Positions 1 to 5,468 of a stretch of DNA of 5,881 nucleotides are shown here, piece after piece (position 1 is the first letter of the stretch; each line of letters starts with the position of its first letter). Source of the stretch: Chloroflexia bacterium (lineage in GTDB: Bacteria; Chloroflexota; Chloroflexia; Thermomicrobiales; UBA6265). The stretch covers positions 1 through 5,881 of the forward strand of contig JACCYX010000426.1 in NCBI GenBank assembly GCA_013696265.1, read 5' to 3'. The notes under the pieces are model-generated. The model was not told where the DNA came from and made no database searches. It was given only the letters and a program-made list of their open reading frames with translations. Position numbers and translations under genes: made by a program.

Positions 1-758
1 TTGTATGGGCTGAGGGTGGCGGAGAGCCGGCTGAGCTCGCCATCGAAGTGGATGGAACCTTTGTCGATCAGGATCACCCGTTTGCACAGCGACTCCACAT
101 CGGCCATGTAGTGACTGGTAAGCAGGATCGTGGCGCCAGATTGACGGGCGTAAGACCCGATGAACTGGCGGACCTGGCTGACGGCTGTGACATCGAGCCC
201 GAGCGTTGGCTCATCGAGAAAGAGCACGCGGGGACGGTAGACGAGAGCCAACGCGAGCCCGGCCCGCATCCGCTCGCCAAGGGAGAGGGCGCGCACCTGT
301 CGCCCGAGCAGGGGCGCTAACCCTAGCATCGTGGCGAGCTCGTCGAGGTTGCGATCGAACTCGGGCACCTGCACGTCATAGACCAGTTGCTGGAAGCGCA
401 GCGCATCGCCAACCGTCAGCTCGAGCGGACCGCTCACCGGCTTGCTGCCGCGGACCATGGCAATCTGCCTGAGATAGCCGGGCTCCCGTTTCCATGGCAC
501 GTGCGACAGGACACGGGCCGTCCCCGCGGTCGGGTGGAGGATGCCACTGAGCATCTTGAGCGTGGTGGTCTTGCCGGCTCCGTTTGGGCCGATGAATCCC
601 ACGACCTCCCCTTCATCGACCGAGAAGGAGACCCCGTTGACAGCCTTGACCTGGCGATAGTCGCGTCGCCACAGCGATCGGAACGCCGATCGCAAACCTT
701 CGTCCCGGACGGGCGCCCGGAACACCATTTCCAAGTTCTCGACTTCGACAGCGGCCAC
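1..758 (-). CDS. ABC-2-type exporter ATP-binding subunit (partial, 3' end beyond left edge)
   Basis: Cytoplasmic ATPase that would power an ABC-2-type membrane permease; substrate unknown. The minus strand is open for 252 codons from a GTG at 758 and runs off the window. Seen: Walker A GPNGAGKTT (residues 57-65), signature LSLGERMR (158-165), Walker B with catalytic Glu VLFLDEPTLGLD (178-189), D-loop Asp 189, and switch His in LLTSHYMADVE (212-222). The N-terminal stretch before the nucleotide fold (VFRAPVRDEGLRSAFRSLWR, residues 12-31) and the SHYMADVE..C.RV ending resemble the COG4586 group of exporters; that placement is from memory. The GTG is chosen because an AGGGGAGG ribosome site lies at 763-770, 4 nt upstream. 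Oddity: the Q-loop glutamine expected near residues 103-106 is not visible (MVRGSKP). The permease genes would lie to the left, outside the window. It is divergent from the MerR-type regulator at 952. Confidence 0.93.
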   Translation of the reverse strand, partial: MAAVEVENLEMVFRAPVRDEGLRSAFRSLWRRDYRQVKAVNGVSFSVDEGEVVGFIGPNGAGKTTTLKMLSGILHPTAGTARVLSHVPWKREPGYLRQIAMVRGSKPVSGPLELTVGDALRFQQLVYDVQVPEFDRNLDELATMLGLAPLLGRQVRALSLGERMRAGLALALVYRPRVLFLDEPTLGLDVTAVSQVRQFIGSYARQSGATILLTSHYMADVESLCKRVILIDKGSIHFDGELSRLSATLSPY

Positions 759-951
759 CTCGCCTCCCCTCTGCTGGCAGAAACACTCTCAATATTCTAA
801 AACTCCGATGCACGACTTGAGGGTTCCGGTGCCGAGGCGTGGATGCGGATCATCCTCCGGACATGCTTTGCGGCGAAACCCAATTCGAGATCAACTCCCT
901 ACAAGCGAGCCTTCAGCGTCGGTTGAGAGTTTTGCAACATGGTTGACGAGC
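759..951. promoter_or_regulatory. Divergent intergenic region between exporter and regulator
   Basis: This 193-nt stretch must hold the start signals for both divergent genes. On the minus strand a TAGAAT box (794-799) is a fair -10 candidate for the exporter gene, but no matching -35 box is seen at 16-18 nt. The word TTGAGAGT occurs once facing each gene: minus strand 785-792 (26 nt before the GTG) and plus strand 923-930 (21 nt before the ATG). Both are followed by a TTT within a base. MerR-family regulators often bind dyads between divergent genes, so these are candidate operator elements, but an 8-mer pair can arise by chance. A weaker imperfect dyad lies at 799-825 (AAAACTC ... GAGGGTT). 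Confidence 0.4.
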
Positions 952-1650
952 ATGCGAACCATCGATCTGGCCCGGACGGTCGAACTGAGTACGCAGCAGG
1001 TGCGCAACTACGAGGCGATGGGGCTGTTACCAGTAGCCGAGCGTGAGGCCAGCGGCTACCGCCTCTACTCGCAACGTCACCTGGACGCCCTCCGCACGGT
1101 ACGGGCGATGATGGCGGCCGGCTACGATCGGCATCAGGTTCAGGCGGTCATGCGTGCCGCGCACGATGGGGATCTTGATGCGGCATTGGCGGTCGTGGAC
1201 GGGCGGCATGCCGAACTCGACCGTCAGCGCCGGCAGGTCGAACTCACGCTGGACGCGATCCGCACCCTGGAGGCAGGCGATACACGTCACGTGGACACTC
1301 GACGTTTCCGCGCTCTGCGGATCGGGGAAGCAGCGAAGGCGGCCAGCGTCCAACCCTCGGCGTTGCGCTTCTGGGAGGGCGAAGGCCTGCTCCAGCCAGA
1401 TCGCGATGAAGGGAGCGGGTACCGCTTGTACGACCAGCGACAGCTGCATCGGCTTCAGGTCGTCGTCCTGCTGCGCGGTGCCAACTACAGCTTCGATGCC
1501 ATCCGCTCGGTCCTGGACGAACTTTCAGAAGGGAAACCTGGGACAAGTCTGAGAGCGGTCGAGCGGCGGCGCGGCGAGATTGCCGCCTCCAGTCTCGCCT
1601 GTGCGCGGGCAAGCGGAGCGCTCCTGGACTACGTTCTCGAAACGCCCTGA
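952..1650 (+). CDS. Tandem MerR-domain transcriptional regulator (TioE-like)
   Basis: DNA-binding regulator of 232 aa. Two MerR-type winged HTH domains are visible. The first is at residues 3-70 (IDLARTVELSTQQVRNYEAM, then GYRLYS), the second at 122-192 (LRIGEAAKAASVQPSALRFW, then SGYRLYD). They are joined by a helical, charged linker at about 80-108 (HAELDRQRRQVELTLDAIRTL) that is probably coiled coil. Both copies keep the R-x-(Y/W)-E-x-x-G-L-L and GYRLY hallmarks of the family. The double-domain layout matches what databases label TioE-family regulators (from memory). No metal-binding cysteine cluster and no ligand domain are seen; the only Cys is 217. The ATG at 952 places the first HTH at the N-terminus, as usual. 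The reading frame is open upstream to an ATG at 808, but those 48 residues look non-conserved. An in-frame TTG at 943 is an alternative. Being divergent from the ABC exporter suggests it controls it; inducer unknown. Confidence 0.88.
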   Translation: MRTIDLARTVELSTQQVRNYEAMGLLPVAEREASGYRLYSQRHLDALRTVRAMMAAGYDRHQVQAVMRAAHDGDLDAALAVVDGRHAELDRQRRQVELTLDAIRTLEAGDTRHVDTRRFRALRIGEAAKAASVQPSALRFWEGEGLLQPDRDEGSGYRLYDQRQLHRLQVVVLLRGANYSFDAIRSVLDELSEGKPGTSLRAVERRRGEIAASSLACARASGALLDYVLETP

Positions 1651-1664
1651 CACCCTGGATCGGC

Positions 1665-1678
1665 CGAGCGTTCGCTCG
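1665..1678 (+). terminator. Short GC hairpin after the regulator gene
   Basis: Fourteen bases after the TGA of the regulator, CGAGCG and CGCTCG form a compact palindrome (about 5 bp with a 4-nt loop). Flanking ATCG/CGAT bases could compete for pairing. There is no T run behind it, so if it ends transcription it is a weak or factor-assisted terminator. Confidence 0.25.
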
Positions 1679-1761
1679 ATCGTCCCCATGCGACGGTTCG
1701 GCCATCGACGTTTTGCGAACCCCACAAGACGCCTGGGTGTTGGACGACGATGGTGAAGATG

Positions 1762-1790
1762 TTGCGTTCCCGGAATGGGGGCGCTATAGT
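1762..1790 (+). promoter_or_regulatory. Promoter of the lysC leader
   Basis: A TTGCGT box (1762-1767) is separated by exactly 17 nt from TATAGT (1785-1790), a 5/6 match to the -10 consensus. The predicted start point, about 7 nt after the -10 box, is 1797-1798, which coincides with the ATG of the leader ORF at 1798. This would make the leader mRNA essentially leaderless. The terminator at 1947-1973 downstream supports transcription in this direction. Confidence 0.6.
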
Positions 1791-1797
1791 CAGCTAC

Positions 1798-1908
1798 ATG
1801 AACGCGTTGGCGCACCGCGCACCCACCGGCACGACCAAGCCCATTTTCTCGATGTCGATGACCGACACCGAGATTATTCGCTTGCCTGCCGCGCCGGGTG
1901 TTCGCTGA
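1798..1908 (+). CDS. Putative Thr/Ile/Met-rich leader peptide of the lysC attenuator
   Basis: A 36-codon ORF (ATG 1798, TGA 1906-1908) lying between a good promoter and a strong intrinsic terminator, upstream of aspartokinase. Of its residues five are Thr (10, 12, 13, 22, 24), three are Ile (16, 26, 27), two are internal Met (19, 21) and one is Lys (14). The dense part reads MSMTDTEII (19-27). All of these are end products of the aspartate pathway that the next two genes start. Enterobacterial thrL is a known leader peptide with clustered Thr and Ile codons; the likeness here is in logic, not in sequence. The ORF has no ribosome site and starts at the predicted +1, so it would be translated leaderlessly. 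The ATT-ATT pair at 1873-1878 directly follows the hairpin at 1848-1872. It could be a chance ORF, since Thr and Ile enrichment is moderate. Confidence 0.5.
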   Translation: MNALAHRAPTGTTKPIFSMSMTDTEIIRLPAAPGVR

Positions 1909-1973
1909 CCGCCAACAAGGTCACAAACACAGAACCGGAACGGCGGGCGGGGACGAAGAGTCCCCGCTTTTTT
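1848..1973 (+). promoter_or_regulatory. Candidate transcription attenuator of lysC
   Basis: Successive RNA elements are visible. A 10-bp hairpin with one mismatch lies at 1848-1857/1863-1872 (CTCGATGTCG with CGACACCGAG, 5-nt loop), inside the leader ORF. Two upstream stretches could pair with the region at or before the left arm of the terminator: 1885-1896 (CCTGCCGCGCCG) with 1941-1952 imperfectly, and 1907-1913 (GACCGCC) with 1942-1948. The terminator follows at 1947-1973. A ribosome stalled early in the ORF would leave 1885-1913 free to pair and weaken the terminator. One that reaches the stop codon at 1906-1908 would cover that stretch and let the terminator form. This mechanism is inferred from sequence only. 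Confidence 0.5.
1947..1973 (+). terminator. Strong intrinsic terminator in the lysC leader
   Basis: A perfect 8-bp stem, GCGGGGAC (1947-1954) with GTCCCCGC (1960-1967), has a 5-nt loop GAAGA and is followed at once by six T (1968-1973). This is textbook Rho-independent terminator form on the plus strand. It stands 156 nt before the lysC start codon and 38 nt after the leader ORF stop, so it most likely acts as an attenuator, not as an end-of-gene terminator for the distant regulator gene. Confidence 0.88.
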
Positions 1974-2129
1974 CATGCCCCGGCGTGCGGGACGCACCGC
2001 ACAAGGGACAGCCAAGTGAACGAGTGGGGCAGTGTCGCCTCCGATCCATCGCATGCCAGCACAAGCAGCGAGCAGTGTCGCTCCCGCATGGCGCCGAATG
2101 ACTTTGGCCAATGACCCAGGAGCGCACCC
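1974..2129 (+). other. 5' untranslated stretch between the attenuator and lysC
   Basis: No credible ORF. It contains a small hairpin GTGCG-GGA-CGCAC (1985-1997) and a direct repeat (see 2029-2086). It ends with CAGGAG (2117-2122), a clear ribosome binding site 7 nt before the lysC ATG. A second promoter here cannot be excluded but none is convincing. Confidence 0.5.
2029..2086 (+). repeat. Imperfect 15-nt direct repeat in the lysC 5' region
   Basis: GCAGTGTCGCCTCCG (2029-2043) recurs as GCAGTGTCGCTCCCG (2072-2086), 13 of 15 identical, with a 43-nt period (about four helical turns). It could be a protein-binding pair or chance. Confidence 0.35.
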
Positions 2130-3572
2130 ATGATCGTTCTCAAGTTTGGCGGCACGTCGGTGGGGAGCGCCGCCCGTGTCCGGGAAGCGGCCAGGATCGC
2201 CCTCAGCCAACCGGCCCCGCGAGTCGCTGTGGTTTCTGCCGCCTCCGGCGTTACCAACGCGCTGCTGGAAGCGGCCCGCGCGGCGGCGCGCGGCGATCGC
2301 ACGGCGCGGGCGGCGGCGGTGCTGGTCATTCATGACAAGCACGACGAAATCCTCGGTGGTATCGAATCCCCCCTCCAGCGCAAACTGGCCTGGAATGTGG
2401 TGAACGAAGTCCAGAACGTGCTCGATGCCACCCTGGATGAGGTCGAAGAGGCGGGAGGGCTGAGCGATGCGTTCTCCGACCGGATCGTCTCCACCGGCGA
2501 GAAGTGCCTCGCCACGCTGATGGCTGCGACGATGCGCGATCTGGGACATGAGGCCGAGGCGGTCTTCACCGATTCGATCATCGCCACCGATGGCCGCCAC
2601 GGCTCCGCCCGCCCGGACCGGGCCCGCACCCGCGAACACGCCGAGCACCTGGTCCAGCCCCTGCTCGAGGCCGGCAACACGGTCGTCGCGACCGGCTTCA
2701 TCGGGTTCGGCCCGGACGGTGCGACGACGACCCTCGGGCGCGGCGGGTCCGATTACTCGGCGACCCTGCTCGGGGCGGCGCTCGATGCCGACGAGGTCCA
2801 GATCTGGACCGATGTGCCGGGCGTGCTCTCGGCCGATCCTCGCGCGGTCACATCGGCGCGGGTCGTGCCGGAAATCAGCTACGACGAGGCCCAGGAACTG
2901 GCCCACTTCGGCGCGAAGGTGCTCCACCCGCGTACGATCCGGCCGGCGGTCGCGCTCGACATCCCGGTTCGCATCCTCTCGACCTTCCTGCCCAACGAGC
3001 CGGGCACGGTCGTGATGCGGGAGGCGCCCAGCGACCGGATCAAGGCGGTCACGGCCCTGAAGGGGCTGATCCTGATGACGCTCGACGTGCCGGAGCTGGA
3101 AGACCTCGCCCCGGCGGCTTCGGCCGTCTTCCGGGTCATGCACGAGCAGGGGGTGGAAATCCTGAACGTCTCCCAGGCATCGTCGCGACGCCGGATGACC
3201 TACATCGTCGACGCGGTCACGGGCGGCTGCGCGAACCTGCAACTCTTGCTGGAAGCCAACCTGGACGATCTCGAAGCGACCATCACCTGTCACGAGCACG
3301 TGGCGGTGCTGGCCGCGGTCGGGTCGGGCGCGGCCGGAACGGCGGCATCGATGTCGCGGATGCTGACGGTGCTCAACCGGGAAAAGGTGCGGGTGCTGGC
3401 GCTGAACCAGCAAACGAGCAGCGTCGCGATGATATCGGTGGTGGACGAATGCGACGCCGCCCGTGCCGTCGCGGCGCTGCACGATGCCTTCATCCGCCCG
3501 GTCGTCGCCACGTCGCGGGCACGCCGGCCGCGCCGCACGGCGTTGCTGTCGGAATCGCTGCGGGTGGGGTAA
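2130..3572 (+). CDS. lysC: Aspartate kinase, monofunctional (EC 2.7.2.4)
   Basis: Cytoplasmic enzyme that phosphorylates L-aspartate with ATP, the first committed step to Lys, Thr, Met and Ile. The 480-aa protein begins with the nucleotide-binding motif KFGGTSVG (residues 5-12). It carries STGEK (121-125, with the substrate-binding Glu 124), TLGRGGSDYSA (201-211), IWTDVPGV (225-232) and FGAKVLHPRTI (260-270), all aspartokinase hallmarks. Two ACT domains follow (about 308-378 and 389-456; VEILNVSQASS 342-352 and VRVLALNQQTS 420-430), so feedback inhibition by a pathway amino acid is expected. Which one cannot be read from the sequence. The ACT pattern is ThrA/AKIII-like, and no homoserine dehydrogenase domain is attached. 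A basic tail of about 20 residues (461-480, RARRPRR) exceeds the usual 450-460 aa. The ATG is fixed by CAGGAG 7 nt upstream. asd follows in the same direction after a 119-nt gap holding a palindrome. The leader at 1798-1973 probably controls expression. Confidence 0.97.
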   Translation: MIVLKFGGTSVGSAARVREAARIALSQPAPRVAVVSAASGVTNALLEAARAAARGDRTARAAAVLVIHDKHDEILGGIESPLQRKLAWNVVNEVQNVLDATLDEVEEAGGLSDAFSDRIVSTGEKCLATLMAATMRDLGHEAEAVFTDSIIATDGRHGSARPDRARTREHAEHLVQPLLEAGNTVVATGFIGFGPDGATTTLGRGGSDYSATLLGAALDADEVQIWTDVPGVLSADPRAVTSARVVPEISYDEAQELAHFGAKVLHPRTIRPAVALDIPVRILSTFLPNEPGTVVMREAPSDRIKAVTALKGLILMTLDVPELEDLAPAASAVFRVMHEQGVEILNVSQASSRRRMTYIVDAVTGGCANLQLLLEANLDDLEATITCHEHVAVLAAVGSGAAGTAASMSRMLTVLNREKVRVLALNQQTSSVAMISVVDECDAARAVAALHDAFIRPVVATSRARRPRRTALLSESLRVG

Positions 3573-3591
3573 CACGGTTCTGGCAGCAACG

Positions 3592-3670
3592 CGGGCGGAC
3601 ACAAGGCTCGCTTCGCTGCCGTCCCTACCAAAAAGCCACTTCTCGTAGGGGCGGCCCTTGTGTCCGCCCG
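3592..3670. repeat. 79-nt palindromic repeat element between lysC and asd
   Basis: The outer arms CGGGCGGACACAAGG (3592-3606) and CCTTGTGTCCGCCCG (3656-3670) are perfect 15-bp complements. The inner arms GCCGTCCCTAC (3618-3628) and GTAGGGGCGGC (3645-3655) pair over 11 bp with one G-U. An 11-nt bulge (3607-3617) sits on the left side and a 16-nt loop (3629-3644) at the tip. No T run follows, so it is not a simple terminator. Palindromes beginning GTAGGGGCG are, as I recall, dispersed in many copies in Chloroflexota and cyanobacterial genomes. It may be a REP/MITE-like element that also folds in the lysC-asd transcript and could tune readthrough or mRNA stability. Confidence 0.8.
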
Positions 3671-3691
3671 ATTCGACCTGGGGGATAGGAC

Positions 3692-4750
3692 GTGTCAGAT
3701 CAACGGATTCCGGTGGCGGTGCTTGGGGCCACGGGCAATGTCGGGCAGCGTTTCGTGCAGTTACTGGAGGATCATCCCTGGTTCCGGGTGGCGGAACTGG
3801 TGGCCTCAGAGCGATCGGCGGGAAAGACCTACCGCGAGGCCACCGACTGGCGGCTCGGCGCGCGGATGCCGGAATCGGTGGCCGGGCTGAAGGTGCTCGA
3901 CTACCACGCGGAACTCCATAGCCCCGTGGTCTTCTCCGGTCTTCCCGGTGAAGTGGCTGGAGAGATCGAGCAACGGCTGGCGCGAGAGGGCCACGCCGTG
4001 CTCAGCAACACCTCGACGCACCGGATGGAACCGGATGTCCCGCTCCTGATCCCTGAGGTCAACCCGGGACACGTCGCCGCCATCGAAGCGCAGAAGGCGA
4101 ACCGGGGCTGGAAAGGGTACATCGCCACCAATCCCAACTGCTCAACGATCCACCTGGTGCTGGCCCTCAAGCCCTTGCAGGATGCTTTCGGGATCGAAGG
4201 CGTGCTGGTGTCGACGCTTCAAGCCGTGTCCGGGGCGGGGTATCCGGGCGTGCCCTCGCTCGACATGATCGACAACGTCGTGCCCTACATCGGGGGCGAG
4301 GAAGAAAAGATGCAGTCCGAGAGCCAGAAGCTGCTCGGCGGATACACGGCGGTCGGCGGCTTCGCGCCGGCCAGTTTCGTGCTCAGCGCCCATTGCAACC
4401 GGGTCCCGGTCCGCGACGGGCACACCGAATGCGTTTCGATCCGGCTGGGGGGGGCGCCATCCCCGGACGACGTGATCGCCGCCTTCGAGGCGTTCCGGGG
4501 CCGTCCCCAGGAGTTGGGCCTCCCGAGCGCGCCCCCGCAACCGGTGATCGTGCGGAGGGAACCGAACCGGCCCCAGCCGAGCTTCGACCGGGACGACGCG
4601 AAGGGCATGGCCTCGATCGTCGGCCGGGTTCGGGAGTGCCCGCTGTTGGGCACGAAGTTCGTGGTGCTCGGCCACAACACCATCCGCGGCGCGGCGGGCG
4701 CGTCGATCCTCAACGCCGAACTCTTCAAGGTCGAGGACTTGCTGCCATGA
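3692..4750 (+). CDS. asd: Aspartate-semialdehyde dehydrogenase (EC 1.2.1.11)
   Basis: Reduces aspartyl-4-phosphate to aspartate semialdehyde with NADPH, the second shared step of the aspartate pathway. The 352-aa length is usual for the archaeal/yeast-type branch. Seen: dinucleotide-binding VAVLGATGNVGQRF (8-21), SNTSTHRM (105-112), catalytic Cys150 in TNPNCST (146-152), SGAGYPG (180-186), a catalytic-His candidate H244 in VPVRDGHTE (238-246), ASIVGRVREC (307-316) and the C-terminal NTIRGAAGAS (329-338). The start is GTG, with GGGGGA at 3680-3685 as ribosome site, 6 nt away; an ATG alternative near the N-terminus would cut into the Rossmann motif. It lies 119 nt downstream of lysC, probably cotranscribed through the palindrome at 3592-3670. 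Its last 68 coding bases before the stop are repeated at 5470-5537. Confidence 0.97.
   Translation: MSDQRIPVAVLGATGNVGQRFVQLLEDHPWFRVAELVASERSAGKTYREATDWRLGARMPESVAGLKVLDYHAELHSPVVFSGLPGEVAGEIEQRLAREGHAVLSNTSTHRMEPDVPLLIPEVNPGHVAAIEAQKANRGWKGYIATNPNCSTIHLVLALKPLQDAFGIEGVLVSTLQAVSGAGYPGVPSLDMIDNVVPYIGGEEEKMQSESQKLLGGYTAVGGFAPASFVLSAHCNRVPVRDGHTECVSIRLGGAPSPDDVIAAFEAFRGRPQELGLPSAPPQPVIVRREPNRPQPSFDRDDAKGMASIVGRVRECPLLGTKFVVLGHNTIRGAAGASILNAELFKVEDLLP
4680..4747 (+). repeat. asd 3'-end direct repeat, copy 1
   Basis: The last 68 coding bases of asd before its stop codon. They align without gaps to 5470-5537 with 58 of 68 positions identical by direct count. The copies are 790 nt apart and bracket the two small unknown genes, like the att-site duplication left when an element inserts into the 3' end of a gene. 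Confidence 0.85.
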
Positions 4751-4786
4751 TGGAAGCCGAACTTGACCGATGAGGCGTTGCGGCTG

Positions 4787-4815
4787 TTGTCACCGCGACC
4801 GACGACCAATACGCT
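4787..4815 (+). promoter_or_regulatory. Promoter of the two-gene cassette, leaderless geometry
   Basis: TTGTCA (4787-4792, 5/6 to the -35 consensus), an exact 17-nt spacer, then TACGCT (4810-4815, the TAnnnT pattern), then 6 nt to the ATG at 4822. No ribosome binding site precedes that ATG, which agrees with a leaderless transcript. The geometry is the same as at 1762-1798. Confidence 0.55.
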
Positions 4816-4821
4816 GACGAC

Positions 4822-5190
4822 ATGGAAACTCCTGAGGCCAATCAGCACCTCATCGTGTATCGACTGTGCAAAGGATTCCCTCCTGGGTTTCCCGAAGAAT
4901 ATGTTGCCGCTGGCATCAGACGATCGTTTGCCGCCCAGCCGGAGGCGGTACAGCGCGCGGCACGCGGATTGAGCGTCTACACCACGCTGAACGCGGTTCT
5001 CGCCAACGCTCGAAGGTTTCCTCGCCTGGGCACCACGGTGGTGAGGTATACGATACCTATGGATTCACCGCTTCGGATTCTGCACCTTGTCGGGCCAGGA
5101 GACCATCTCACGGTACTGGGCGACTTCTCCGAACTCCACGCTTGTCTCGATTCAAATTGGCATCTCGACACGGTTACAATTGAGCGATAA
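4822..5190 (+). CDS. Uncharacterised 122-aa protein
   Basis: I cannot assign a function. The protein is soluble in appearance: no signal peptide, no membrane segment. It begins METPEANQHLIVYRLCKG, has a helical, Arg/Ala-rich middle (about 27-49), then ARGLSVYTTL (46-55), a PRLGTTVVRYTIP stretch (66-78), and GPGDHLTVLGDFSELHACLD (91-110). The pattern LSVY...P.LG..V.R..IP....GPG.H.TV.GD resembles, from memory, small unnamed proteins in Chloroflexota and Actinomycetota; unverified. The start at 4822 is supported by the promoter at 4787-4815. Base composition is lower in G+C than asd. Stop TAA at 5188-5190, 14 nt before the next gene's ATG, so the two are one transcription unit. A toxin-antitoxin-like role is possible but only guessed from size and pairing. 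Confidence 0.75.
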   Translation: METPEANQHLIVYRLCKGFPPGFPEEYVAAGIRRSFAAQPEAVQRAARGLSVYTTLNAVLANARRFPRLGTTVVRYTIPMDSPLRILHLVGPGDHLTVLGDFSELHACLDSNWHLDTVTIER

Positions 5191-5204
5191 AAAGGAGTTT
5201 CGCA

Positions 5205-5438
5205 ATGTCGAAGTACACGCTTTGGGACATTCCATCCAGTACGCTGCTCCTTGAGACGCGAGAACTCAACGTCATTGCGGAGTCGACTACAAAGTTTGTC
5301 CTCGACAATGGCGAAGAAGCGTTGTCCGATCTGATGCTTGGGATCGAGCCGGATGACTCCTCACCGGTTCACAATCATTCTGGAGTGCATATTTTGGAAG
5401 CCATAGCGGGAGAACAGGGTGCGGTTCGGGTGAGGTGA
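5205..5438 (+). CDS. Uncharacterised 77-aa protein
   Basis: Small soluble protein starting MSKYTLWDIPSSTLLLET. It has a beta-hairpin-like N-terminus, an acidic middle (DNGEEALSDLMLGIEPDD, 34-51) and a C-terminus HNHSGVHILEAIAGEQG. The layout YTLWD....LL......E....V...G..AL.DL.LG.E.... resembles, from memory, short orphan proteins of Chloroflexota/Actinomycetota with no known function. AAAGGAG at 5191-5197, 7 nt before the ATG, is a strong ribosome site, unlike the leaderless partner gene upstream. G+C is 53% over 5221-5280 against 78% over 4441-4500 in asd (direct counts), consistent with acquired DNA. The frame ends at TGA 5436-5438, 30 nt before the displaced asd 3' end. Confidence 0.72.
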   Translation: MSKYTLWDIPSSTLLLETRELNVIAESTTKFVLDNGEEALSDLMLGIEPDDSSPVHNHSGVHILEAIAGEQGAVRVR

Positions 5439-5468
5439 ACGGCCTCGTTTCGGTGAGTTTCCTCATGC

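Noticed and set aside
48..800. Several plus-strand ORFs opposite the ABC ATPase
   Set aside because: The minus strand carries every ABC ATPase motif without interruption; the plus-strand frames are shadows.
808..951. N-terminal 48-residue extension of the MerR-type regulator
   Set aside because: The frame is open, but the residues lie before a complete N-terminal HTH domain, show no motif, and would fill most of the divergent promoter region.
1798..1973. T-box, lysine or SAM riboswitch in the lysC leader
   Set aside because: No AGGGTGG-type T-box sequence and no conserved lysine or SAM riboswitch core could be found by eye. The ORF-based attenuator explains the terminator better, though a covariance search was not possible.
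1794..3602. Long minus-strand ORF of 602 codons
   Set aside because: It lies opposite lysC, is Arg/Gly/Asp-rich without any domain pattern, and is an artefact of high GC in the antisense frame of a true aspartokinase gene.
3592..3670. Intrinsic terminator between lysC and asd
   Set aside because: The stem is strong, but no T run follows on either strand and the adjacent asd gene needs to be transcribed. It is better called a repeat element.
4763..4972. 69-codon plus-strand ORF overlapping the 122-aa gene
   Set aside because: It is in a different frame, has no ribosome site, and its Arg/Ser/Pro composition looks like a shadow. The 4822 frame has a promoter in the right place and is coupled to the next gene.
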